A stretch of DNA of 64,000 bases from Angiostrongylus vasorum (taxonomy: Eukaryota > Nematoda > Chromadorea > Rhabditida > Metastrongylidae), in the NCBI GenBank assembly GCA_018806985.1, contig JADANN010000099.1:3753501-3817500 (forward strand), in the 5' to 3' direction. Positions 36,375 through 45,419 of the stretch are shown in pieces. Each line of letters begins with the position of its first letter. Within the stretch, counting starts at the first letter, position 1. The translations under genes were made by a program, and so were the position numbers. Below the pieces are notes generated by a model. It saw only the letters and a program-made list of their open reading frames with translations, made no database searches and had not been told where the DNA came from.

Positions 36375-36905
36375 CCTTGGTAAGCTTACACGAGGCTGAT
36401 ATATAATCGGTATATGGCTGATGCTTCAACGTCTTCGTCTTGATCAGAGCTGATTAACCGAGTCGATGACCCACAGTTGATCGTCTTCTCGATGTGGCGT
36501 CTTCTTCTTCGTATGAAGTTGGCTTATCCTCGTTGGAGCATCTTTCGAATGAGGCTTACTCACTTGGCGATGTTCTTCTATGCAGGATGGTGAATGTTGG
36601 TAGTAGTGTTTGTCCAGTTATAAAAAACTTGTTCTTTACAAACAATTCATTCTGCAGAAGTCGGTATCATTATCAGCTAACAATGAGCATAAAAATACTT
36701 CAAGACCGACTTTCCTCTAACCTCGGTATGATTAATCAGCATGAATTCTTTCTTTGATAAACAATGAAGACAAAGACCCCACATCGAGAAGACGAGCAAC
36801 CGTGGACCATCGACTCGGCTAATCAGCTCTGATGAAGACGAAGACGTCGAAACGTCAACTCAGTAAAGATTGTATATTAACCTCGTGTAAGCTTATCAAG
36901 GAAAG
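36375..36905. mobile_element. PLE-A foldback with two outward-facing hammerheads
   Basis: Both ends are PLE-A terminal repeats in opposite orientation, each starting at the outer edge with the sequence GCTTACACGAGG. The left hammerhead (36416-36453, minus strand) has core CTGATCA and a mutated GAAG. The right one (36825-36860, plus strand) has an intact core. The middle (36520-36780) contains the inverted-repeat section and diverged sequence. It adjoins the minus-strand Penelope coding remnant at 36960-37900. Confidence 0.75.
36825..36860 (+). ncRNA. Hammerhead ribozyme, type I, core intact (PLE-A)
   Basis: Helix I pairs AGCT (36825-36828) with AACT (36857-36860), with one mismatch. The core CTGATGA is 36829-36835 and one unpaired A is at 36836. 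Helix II is GACG/CGTC (36837-36840 with 36845-36848) with an AAGA loop. GAAA is 36849-36852, palindromic ACGT is 36852-36855, and the cleavage-site C is 36856. Compared with PLE-B, helix II differs by compensating changes (GACG/CGTC against GGCG/CGCC), which supports the pairing. Activity is inferred. Confidence 0.65.
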
Positions 36906-36959
36906 AATGAATTTTGATTGGTTATACAGATGTTAAAAAGAAAGTCGGCTTCGAAGTAA

Positions 36960-37900
36960 CAGTATGAGGTACTGTGAGACATCATGTATGATCACAAGAC
37001 ACTCCATGCTGTTCATTTCGGACTTTTGGAATTTATCAGAAACGTTTAAAGTGTTTTGCGCACTGAAATTCCAATTTCCGTGCGACTTCTACTTCAAAAT
37101 CTTCCTAGTTATGTCTCTGTGTCTTATGCACACCAAAAGTGGAGTATTTGGTTTAACTTTAAATTCATTGACTAGGTGTTTTCTACACGGACGCGCAGTG
37201 GTCTACCCGTTTCGCTAATGTATTCGTTCCCACACGCTTTACAAGAGGTCAAGCATGCCCTACCGGAACTCATGTAGTCACCGTCTGTACCGTTACGGCA
37301 CATTATGCAATTTTGCCTTGTACATAGATAGCCGCGCTTGTGGGGCAGTGGTCGGAGGCGCTCTGCAACAAACACCTGGAATCTATCTCTCCGACCATGG
37401 CCCACCAAGTCTCTCATCCCTCCGGGATCGGCAAATTGGTATCAAACTTGTCTTGGAGGATAGCTGCACTGGTTCGGTACATCGGTAGGCCACTGCAACT
37501 CAGCAAAGGCCAGATATGCATTCAGTCGGCTCCAAAGGATGCTTAATGAAGTCGAATGCATGGTGCATCCCTCAGGAATTGATCAACGCCGAGAGCTTTT
37601 ATCCTTTACATAGATGGTCATGCAGGCGGTTATGAACTGGCTGGCGTCTCTGAGTGCTCGGTGGCATTTCAATTATTGTAACCGAATTCTCCAGACCGCC
37701 CTTTTTAAGCAAAGCTTTATAGCTGCACTTACATCACTGGAAGTGAAGATTGGGATAAACGGGACGTTGTTATCACAAGAATTACAGTCTAGTTGCGTGG
37801 TTTTTCCTTTACAGCTATCTGAGCGGCTACAGTTTCCTAGCCCTTGGAAACAGCTATTTGCAGTGCCAATTTTAAGGATTCTTCGTTCTATTTTCAATAG
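36960..37900 (-). pseudogene. Penelope-like element coding remnant, C-terminal, split by a SINE
   Basis: The C-terminal part of a Penelope-type polyprotein, read from high to low coordinates. Near 37720-37780 it carries IPIFTSSDVSAAIKLCLKRA, then in another frame a RLHDHLC stretch just above 37616. A SINE-1 insertion (37330-37606) interrupts it. It resumes at 37329 with a Cys-rich segment (CTRQNCIMC) and CGNEYISETGRPLRVRV, which fits the GIY-YIG-type endonuclease region of Penelope elements (family knowledge). The 3' part near 36960-37200 is decayed. It probably belongs with the adjacent PLE-A termini. Confidence 0.7.
37330..37606 (+). mobile_element. SINE-1 copy 5, inserted in the Penelope remnant
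   Basis: Full-length SINE-1: head CGCGCTTGTGGGGCAGTGG, central domain CCTCCGGGATCGGCAAATTG with CTTGTCTTGGAGGATAGC, tail GATCAACGCCGAGAGC. It is bounded by a perfect 9-bp duplication TACATAGAT (37321-37329 and 37607-37615), showing retroposition into the older Penelope coding sequence. Confidence 0.9.
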
Positions 37901-37906
37901 ATCTAT

Positions 37907-38493
37907 ATATCAATCTCGTGTAAGCTCAACATCAATACATGTTGATTCTTCCTTCTGTTCTCTTCCTGTGCACACACACAGGATTTGTACACAAGATAAG
38001 GTCCCGTTTATTCTCCCCTTTATCTCCAACCAAACAAGTGCAGCTATATGGCGTTGCTTAAGAACAATTGGTCTAGAAAAATTGAAACCACGATGAAATA
38101 CTACTGACTAGTCCAAGATTCCAGTTAGGTCGTAACATCCTGTATGAGCGGTTGCGTACAACGGGAAATTGTTTAATATAACCTAAAGAAAGAAGTGTAA
38201 TTGCAGAAGCTCGGCGTACTAAATCTCTTGTAAAGCATGGGAACGAAAACATTGGCGAAACGGATAAACCACTCTGCGTCCGTTTAAAACCAACCCAAGT
38301 CGTTAGACTTAAAGCTAAACCAAATAGTCCACTACGCGTGCATACAACGCAGAAAAACAGTGGGGGAGATTTTGCAGTTGAACTTACCATGCTCGCACAA
38401 AAATCTAAAAGTTTAGCGCACACAACTCTCGAGGCGTTCTGGATTAAAGAGGAAGAAGATAGAGAAGAGGAAAAATGTAAAAGAACATTATGA
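37907..38493 (+). pseudogene. Penelope-like element coding remnant, plus strand
   Basis: After a PLE-A tail at 37907-37945 (CAATCTCGTGTAAGCTCAAC), Penelope-type coding sequence runs in the plus direction. PFISNQTSAAIWRCL lies near 38026-38070. LGRNILYERLRTTGNCLI follows in another frame near 38130-38183. A continuous frame from about 38201 to 38493 includes GNENIGETDKPLCVRLK, PNSPLRVHTTQKN and TTLEAFWIKEEE, equivalent to the GIY-YIG region and the C-terminal block of other copies. It lies back to back with the minus-strand remnant and is followed by a PLE-B terminus. Confidence 0.7.
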
Positions 38494-38579
38494 ATAGATT
38501 CCAAGAATCCAAAAATGAACTGCAGTTAGGAATTATTGCACGAGAAATCACATACTACCTTAGACTGGAATTTTAATGT

Positions 38580-38890
38580 CAAGGGAACACATTACGCTTC
38601 CATGAGAACTCTGCGCACTTAGCCCTCATGTGAAATACTCAATGGAAGATTGACAGAAAGCGGTGAGTGTGTAAAGAAGCTACATTGTTTTCAATGCGAT
38701 TGGAATCCCTGATATCTTGTTCCTTTTTTCTGTTTTGGTTATGCAGCTGTCTGGCTGGGTAGATTGCAATCAACTTGACCTCGCGGGGCTCTGAAGAAGG
38801 GAAAATCCGCCGGAACGTCAACTTTTTGTGAATGAAGAGCAAAATAACAATCTCGTGTTTGCTTATCAAGAAAAACAGTGAATTATTTGA
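38580..38890 (+). mobile_element. PLE-B terminal repeat, mutated hammerhead
   Basis: The 3' end of the plus-strand Penelope remnant. The hammerhead block at 38787-38823 keeps helix I GGCT and core CTGAAGA, but helix II is mispaired and GAAA reads GGAA. The tail CAATCTCGTGTTTGCTTATC is at about 38851-38870. Confidence 0.75.
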
Positions 38891-40788
38891 TTAATCCTGG
38901 GGTTAATGGGTAGTCGGTCATGGGTGTAAGAGTACAATTGAATAAAGAATTCGACTGTAGTAATTGTTGTCCGGCGATGAGACATTCGGAACAACGAATA
39001 TCATGAGGCAACAATCTAGTTAAAATTAGTGAAGCCACATAAACGAAGATGAGAAATTTTCGACGAAAGGGTAGAAGTGAATTACAAAATTGGATTTCCT
39101 GTTGCATGACGAATTAATTTTCAGTGCTTGACAAAAATTCTACTGGAACAAAGGAGGAAAAAAATTCCTTTAGAGAACCCCAAAGGGTGAACAACAAGTT
39201 TCTATATGGCAGATTCCTCACGAATAGCAAGAAAAAGAATGCGTGCACTTTTTGGCTCTGAAACATATTCGATTGTCGGACAAGTTTCATCTGTTTTTAG
39301 CTATTAACACAAAAAAGTGCACGTCTCGGATAACGAGAAACTACCCCATTAGTAGAAATAAAACGTATTACATGCTGTCAATCTTCATTAACGAGAAACA
39401 GACTTATTTATTCCGTCACCGCAGAATTCAAGGAATTCCAAAGTTTCAGAGAGCTCCTAGCGGAAGAGCCTGATGGGTGGGCTTCCCAGCAAGCAGTTGT
39501 CGACGAGCTTGAAGAAACAGTTTCCAGCCAGCGACAAATCAGACTATGAGTGATGCCCGGTGATTCAATTTAGGAGACACACATTTGTAGCAAGTTTTTT
39601 CACGTTCCAAATCGGTTTTGGGATTGCAAAATAGTTGTTTTGCTTGACTCTCGTTCTTTTAGCTGCTTTTAAACTATACCAAAGCGTAGAACTTTAGCTT
39701 TAAAAGGAAAAAAAAAGCCGAAGAAGCACCACGTTGATCTAGTACTTAGTAATGTAGCAGAATACAGAAGAAAAATAGCAGCGAGCACAACACGTATCGG
39801 TTAGAATACCGTTTTTTATCGAGAAAATCGAGAGGGCACCAGTAAACGCCATTCGCCCATGTTGTGCACCACAGCGGCTCATGGACTTCGCTGTCGCGAG
39901 AGACGCGTACAGCCTTACACTTTTTGTGTGAGGGCAGTTTATTTCCACGGTCCCCCAGAACGAGAAGGTCTCCATGGGTGGTTGGGTAGGCCTTTTGGAC
40001 TGAGCATAACTGTTCTTTCGCATAGGAATTCCCAGCTCATTTTTCAACTTTGTTCGTCTTTTTGGTAAGATGAACAAATCAATACACATCTCACACCAAC
40101 AGCTAATCACATCCCTCAACTATCACTTCTCTAACTCAGCGCGAAATATTGGAAAAGAAACAACTCGATTTCAATTTTCAGGCTTTTCTTTAATAAAATT
40201 CTGAATCTGGCTGCAAACGAGCACTTTTGCAGAAATTCCCTTCACTGCAGTGAGTTTGTAAGAATCTCTGTGGGAAATACGAGCACCGAAACTCAGGGAA
40301 AACAACGCTGCTTGGGAGTAATTGCCGCGACAGCCATAATCAGATATTCCTACTCGCGCATACTAAAAGCCTCATCCCACCAAAATATGCAGAGAATAGA
40401 GTACTGCTTGAAGGGATGTTGCTGCAGCTGGCTAATCTTATGCGAAAATGACTTGCTCGACATCTTCGCTAATAAATGACTATGACAAAGAAATACTAGT
40501 CATGGTAAAGAGAAATATCTTCTGCACACGCAGAAATCATACAACCCGACGCCCTCCTACCAAACCAACTATGGCGCACTCACTAATATGAATTTCAGGT
40601 CGTCGTTTGTGATTCAAGACGGAAGTGTTTCTATTCATTCTGCTTAACTATCTGGGGAAAATAAGATGCATAATGAAATTTCCCTAATTTGCATTTTACT
40701 CGCCTCCCAAAACTAAATGTAGCTTAATTCTTGCAGTTCCTTAACTTTCTGGTGAGTTTTGATCTACTCCAGTTCTCAAAAAGCTGAA
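38891..40788. other. No gene recognised
   Basis: No repeat family identified in 1.9 kb. A minus-strand frame at 39739-40119 (126 codons) and a plus-strand frame at 39859-40068 overlap and neither shows a known domain. Confidence 0.4.
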
Positions 40789-41061
40789 GGAATAAAGCTC
40801 TCGGTGTTGATCAATTCGTGAGGGGATGCGCTATGCATTGGACTTCATTAAGCATTGTTTTGAGGTGATTGAATTCATATCTGACCTTCACAATGATTCG
40901 TGGTGGCCTACTGATGTATCGCCAGTGCTGCTATCCTCCCAGACAGGTCTGGCACCAATTTGCCGACCCAGAGGGATCAAAGACTTGATGAGCCACGGGA
41001 GCAGGGATCGATCCCACGTGTGTGTCGCAGGGTGCCTCCGACCACTGCGCCACATGAGCCC
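40789..41061 (-). mobile_element. SINE-1 copy 6
   Basis: Reverse-oriented SINE-1: tail complement AATAAAGCTCTCGGTGTTG at 40790, central block complement CCAGACAGGTCTGGCACC near 40939, head complement GTGCCTCCGACCACTGCG near 41031-41048. Confidence 0.88.
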
Positions 41062-41214
41062 CTTCTTGTTCTCATGGTTGAAATAAAGAAAGAATAGGAC
41101 TCTGGCTTGAAGAAGAATGTGGTATTTGGAAATCTCTGTGAATTTTAGTGTAAAACTATGGCATTTTTAGAACCGACTTTCCTTTAACTGTGGTATTACT
41201 TACCAACATATATC

Positions 41215-41410
41215 CTATCTTTCATAAGCTTACACGAAGTTGATAAGCATTTTTGTTCGGCTAACGTCTCAACGTCTCTGTCTTCATTATATCAAAGTCG
41301 ATAGTCCACGGTTCTTCTTCAACTCGATGTGGCGTCTTTGTCTTCGTACCGAGTTGTGTCTTCCTCAGCAGACCATCCATCTAGCATTTCGTTTGACTTT
41401 TTGGAACGAG
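41215..41410 (-). mobile_element. PLE-A terminal repeat, decayed
   Basis: Reverse-oriented PLE-A end: AAGCTTACACGAAGTTGATA at 41227 and TTCGGCTAACGTCTCAACG at 41257. The hammerhead core is lost (the CTGATGA position reads ATAATGA, and GAAA reads GAGA). Confidence 0.6.
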
Positions 41411-41789
41411 CCGTACACGTCGTAAGAACGTTGGCGGTTTGTAAGTCATGTGCATGACGGAGCATATCTACAGAGCAAAAAGAGCAAAACTAATGAATAA
41501 GAAGTTCTTCAACCTATGAAAGCTCCCTAAAGAACAAATCTACTCCAAAGACTACTTAGCTACCAAAAATTACTAAAATGTTCCAAAGATAATGCAAGTG
41601 ACCTGTTCGGAGGGAATGTCACGTTAAAGCTTCAAGAGTTCTTCTACAGATTCTTCCACTGTAATGTTAATTAATGTTTTTAGGTGACGAAAACACCTCT
41701 AGTTAAAATCGATGCCTGCTCATGCTGATGTTGCTGAGAGCTTGAGAAATGCGTTATGGTATAATGGTTGAAAAAATAATGACCAATCT
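41411..41789. other. No gene recognised
   Basis: Nothing recognised. Confidence 0.45.
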
Positions 41790-42200
41790 TTAACGGAGAC
41801 TATAAAAATGCCACAAATATCCTCAAGCGTAACCGTTTCCACCCAAAAAATTTTCGCCAGTAATATAAAAAACTTGAATGTTCTCGTAGTTCCTGAGCCT
41901 GAAGTTCTGGATATGAAAAATTCGTCAAGTACATTTTCAGCAGCGTTTTCGCTGTTGAAGATTTTCTCAGTCCGCAGTTATCGAGGTGCTAAAACAATGT
42001 GATAATTGGTAAGGGAGAGGTTCAACGAGTTTGGTGCTGGAGTCTAAGCTTTGTAGCCCAACTCTTTCAAGTCTTGTTGTATTAGTTCCAAAATATGGTC
42101 GGGCATTCTCGTCAAAGATGAATAGACTTTGCCTTCTTGCAAATTTTGCACCCATGAGTTGCAATTTTTCAAGAGACTTGTCAGGAGGAGATTTAAACAG
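41790..42200 (-). pseudogene. Mariner transposase remnant, C-terminal third
   Basis: On the minus strand, FIFDENARPYFGTNTTRLER (about 42065-42124) corresponds to the second-aspartate block of mariner transposases (usually HDNARPH). After a frame break, the stretch reading SENAAENVLDEFF near 41908-41946 matches the C-terminal helix region. The motif D in DENARPY is kept, but the third catalytic residue is not identifiable. Its upstream part is cut by SINE-1 copy 7. It is unrelated in sequence state to the remnant at 21.7 kb. Confidence 0.65.
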
Positions 42201-42440
42201 GACACGTATAACGCAGTGGCTGAAGCAATTTTCAATATACATGGGTTCGATCCCCGTTCACAAGGTCCATCAACTCTTCCATCCGTTCGGGGTCGACAAA
42301 TTGGTACCCGAGCTCTCTGGGAGGTTAGCAGCGCTGACTCGATACATCGGTAGGCCACCGAGAGTCCCTGTATGGGCCAGAAGTCGAATGCATGACGCAT
42401 CCCCCAGGAATTGATCAAAGCTAAGAGCTTTGCCGTTTAT
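42201..42440 (+). mobile_element. SINE-1 copy 7
   Basis: SINE-1 with head ACACGTATAACGCAGTGGC, B-box GGGTTCGATCCCC, central block CGGGGTCGACAAATTGGTAC and the GAATTGATCAAAGCTAAGAG tail. A segment before the tail (the TTCAATCACCTCC part) is missing, so it is about 40 bp short. It is inserted into the mariner remnant. Confidence 0.85.
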
Positions 42441-43269
42441 TCATTTATTCTCGTAGATTTTCGGTATCGCTTTAGTGTTGCGATCGTTTCGTTTACATTG
42501 AAAACATTCTATTATATGATTTCCTTCGTCGAAAACGAAAAAACTATCAAATTAGGCCTAAAAAAATGCCTATCGGATTCGTCTTGGAATATGAACTGGC
42601 ACTGCTGCCTGTTGCCGTATAGAATTTACTTTCCATCTTACACCACAGCACGATCTAAAAAATGGGAGGTTTTCGGCATGCAAAGAAAGTGCGGAGTGAA
42701 CTCTGTTGGCTGTGAGCCTACCCCACCTTGTTATTCGCTGAATTTATACGGGACCAAGTTCATCAGCTTGTTCATCTTTCCAATGTCTTCCAAATGAGAC
42801 ACGACCGCCGCATTCGGCTTTCCTTTGAACGGAAACTTTCAACTCTTGCTTTCGGATGGTTACATGAACTGTCAGCAGGCATCCACTACCTAATCCATCA
42901 AGAAGACTCGACTTATTTCTGCGATACAAAATGTTGGAAGCCATCTGTGCATTGCTCGTTCCGAACTTCTTTCTCTGCGGGAATATAGAATTGATGTGGT
43001 TGCCTTATGTCCAATTTTCAGCTCAAAAACAAAAAATATGCAGTTTTCATTTTTTAAGGGCAACCATTTTAACCAACCTGAAGTCGCTGCAAATTAAGCG
43101 TTAAAAGAACATTTCAGGGGAAATAGTGGTGCATGGAGAAAGCTATGACAAGATGTAAAAGAGCTGTATAAGCAGATAGATGTCATGAAATTTTTTCCCA
43201 TATTTCGAGAAAAGTGGCCACTATGTTTCTGTTGGTTTATCACTACAATAACACATTTCTAAGAGCAGA
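42441..43269. other. No gene recognised
   Basis: A plus-strand frame 42728-42988 overlaps a minus-strand frame 42744-42944. Both look protein-like but neither has a recognisable domain. Confidence 0.4.
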
Positions 43270-43370
43270 CGACTGAAAGGACTTTGAAGGAGGTGGAAAT
43301 TCGTGGAAACGTCGGGCATTTTGAAATAAAACGTCCTATTAGCAACCTCGTTTTGGTTTCGATTATATTC
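43270..43370 (+). mobile_element. Decayed PLE terminal remnant
   Basis: GGTGGAAATTCGTGGAAACG at 43292-43311 resembles helix II and GAAA of the PLE-B hammerhead. TTTTGAAATAAAACG and AGCAACCTCGTTTTGG follow in the order of a PLE tail. The core is lost. Confidence 0.4.
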
Positions 43371-43902
43371 TTGCACAAAAAGAATCAAAAACTATAAAGT
43401 TACAAAGTTACTAAATACTAGTAGTAAACCTTGACTGGTACTTTTAACGCAAAAAATGAAATTTTATGTCTATAACACATTAAAGTTTTCACAATTGTGA
43501 ACCGTTCCTTAAAGAAGATTCTTCAGTTCTTCATTAGACTACCACAAACGAGCTCTTTGAGGACTACCAAGGCTGAAAAATGAACACAACGACATGACGA
43601 GTAGGTAAGATACCTGATGACATAGGTTGGCACTGGAAGGAGCACGCAGGGTGTTAACTTTATTTGAGAATCGCCAAGTATTTGCAATTTCTCACGTAGA
43701 AACGATTCAACACATGGGAAATGTCGTAAGGAGAGGAATGTTTTCCATAGAATTTGATTCAGAGGACTTCAAACGCTCCTTGAAGGTTCTAGTCCACGTT
43801 CTCTAGTTCAGACTTTCATTTGTGTCACTCAGAGGAGCTAAAAGTTCCTACTGTTCATGCAACTTTCATGATTTTTATAAACAGACGCTAACAACGAAAA
43901 AG
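43371..43902. other. No gene recognised
   Basis: Nothing recognised. Confidence 0.45.
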
Positions 43903-44174
43903 TGCGCCTGTAGCGCAGTGGTCGGAGGCTTCCTTCAACACGCACGCGGAATCGATCCCCACGCTTATAGCCCACCAAACCTTCCATCCCTCCTGGTCGG
44001 CAAACTGGTACCAGACCCAGTTAGGAGGATAGCAGCACTGGCTCGATATGTAGACCACCGCGATCAGTAAAGGAAAGACATGCATTCAATAACCTCCAAA
44101 CGATGCTTATTGAAGTCGAACGCATGGAGCATTCCTCAGGGATTGATCAACGCCGAGAGCTTTTATCCTTTATG
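43903..44174 (+). mobile_element. SINE-1 copy 8, best head
   Basis: The clearest SINE-1 head: GCGCCTGTAGCGCAGTGGTC (A box) and GGAATCGATCCCC (B box) spaced as in a tRNA gene. The central domain CCTCCTGGTCGGCAAACTGG, the ATAGCAGCACTGGCTCGATA block and the tail GATTGATCAACGCCGAGAGC then TTTTATCCTTTATG follow. Confidence 0.92.
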
Positions 44175-45236
44175 ACAACGAAAGTGGAGTGATATAAGTT
44201 TTCGAACAGTGTCCATTGGCATACTTCATTGTTCATTATATAGAGTTAAACACACAGTAAGAACCTCCCTTAACTGGCACAGTATGTCAGAGCACAAAAC
44301 AAAAAACACTGGGATCGAATAACTCGTTACATGTTGTAAAACTGGAACTATACCAAAATGTGGATAGGAGATTCATTTGAGACACTACAATAATGAACAA
44401 CTGAGACAGCACGGAATTCGTCAGATTTTAACAGCAAAGAGTTCACGACACAAAATATGCGACAATGACGTGAGCATATCGCGCCTAACAAAGACCCGTT
44501 GAATAAAGAATGCACCCAGATAGAATATGCAGAGACAACGAAACCAGAAACATCCAGAGAATTGAGTGATTTCAGAAATGCTGCAACAAATGAGGCAAAA
44601 ATCAGACCAGCTTTCTCTTGGCAACAAATGAAGTCTAGTCAACTACGAGCATTTCTAGAAGACAATACATGCCAATTTATTATCGTGTTTCAAAGAGATC
44701 GATAGCGCACAGTAGAAAATGGGCACGTTGACAAACAGGATCGAAGTTACGAGTTTCGCAAAATATGGATTTAATGTGTTATTTGGATTTTCGAATCAAT
44801 GTAGACAAGAACCGGGATTCACAATCGAGCTGTAAGGGAAGCAGCATAAGTTAAGAAAGTTGTTTTTTGCTTTTCATTTTCTTGATTTTTCAGTAAATAA
44901 CTGGAAATCATTCAGGGATTTAGGTGTTGGGTTTCATCACTTATCACCCGGGTGTTGTGAAATCGAATCAAGGATTACAAATGATAATCCATGGCTTGTC
45001 GAACATTCGCTTCAGCTATGAACCACAAAGGATTTCTAATCAAGAGCACTGTTGTTCACATTAGCTAGATATGTCGTGTGATGAATACAGCCCCAACGAA
45101 ATAGTACTAAATTATTGGTAAAATTGACAACTCTAATATTGCCGCATCACCAGGTGTTCGCTGTGTTCGATTTGATTAAGCACTGTCCATGTGACTTTGT
45201 CTTTTGTGAATTCCGATTCAGAAATTGAAAACAGCT
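44175..45236. other. No gene recognised
   Basis: Lies downstream of the receptor gene's stop codon. It would include its 3' untranslated region and polyadenylation signal, but no clear AATAAA near the stop was chosen. No repeats identified. Confidence 0.45.
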
Positions 45237-45419
45237 TTAGAGCCTCAACGTAGATGGAAAGGATGACGAGTTGTTAGTAGATAATGTTTGACTGCGCGAG
45301 CTTCGGCTGATACCGTTCTCTAGCGCTGAACCGTCCGAAATCTTCGGTTTTTCGAACATTCGCGACCGCTGTGCTACCATGGACTTCACACCAAACATTT
45401 CGAAAAAGCTACGGCGCAG
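45237..45419 (-). CDS. Receptor last exon (C-terminal tail)
   Basis: 183 nt after a GACAGTTTCAG acceptor: 60 codons and TAA at 45237-45239. The peptide begins [20 protein letters not shown], the basic amphipathic segment expected right after TM7, and ends in a Ser/Thr-rich tail ([17 protein letters not shown]) suited to phosphorylation. Confidence 0.65.
   Translation of the reverse strand: MRRSFFEMFGVKSMVAQRSRMFEKPKISDGSALENGISRSSRSQTLSTNNSSSFPSTLRL

Noticed and set aside
43903..43975. tRNA gene at the start of SINE-1 copy 8
   Set aside because: A and B boxes are present, but the cloverleaf stems are poor, the sequence continues into the SINE body, and ten copies share it. The same applies to the heads at 12.08, 24.97 and 52.77 kb.
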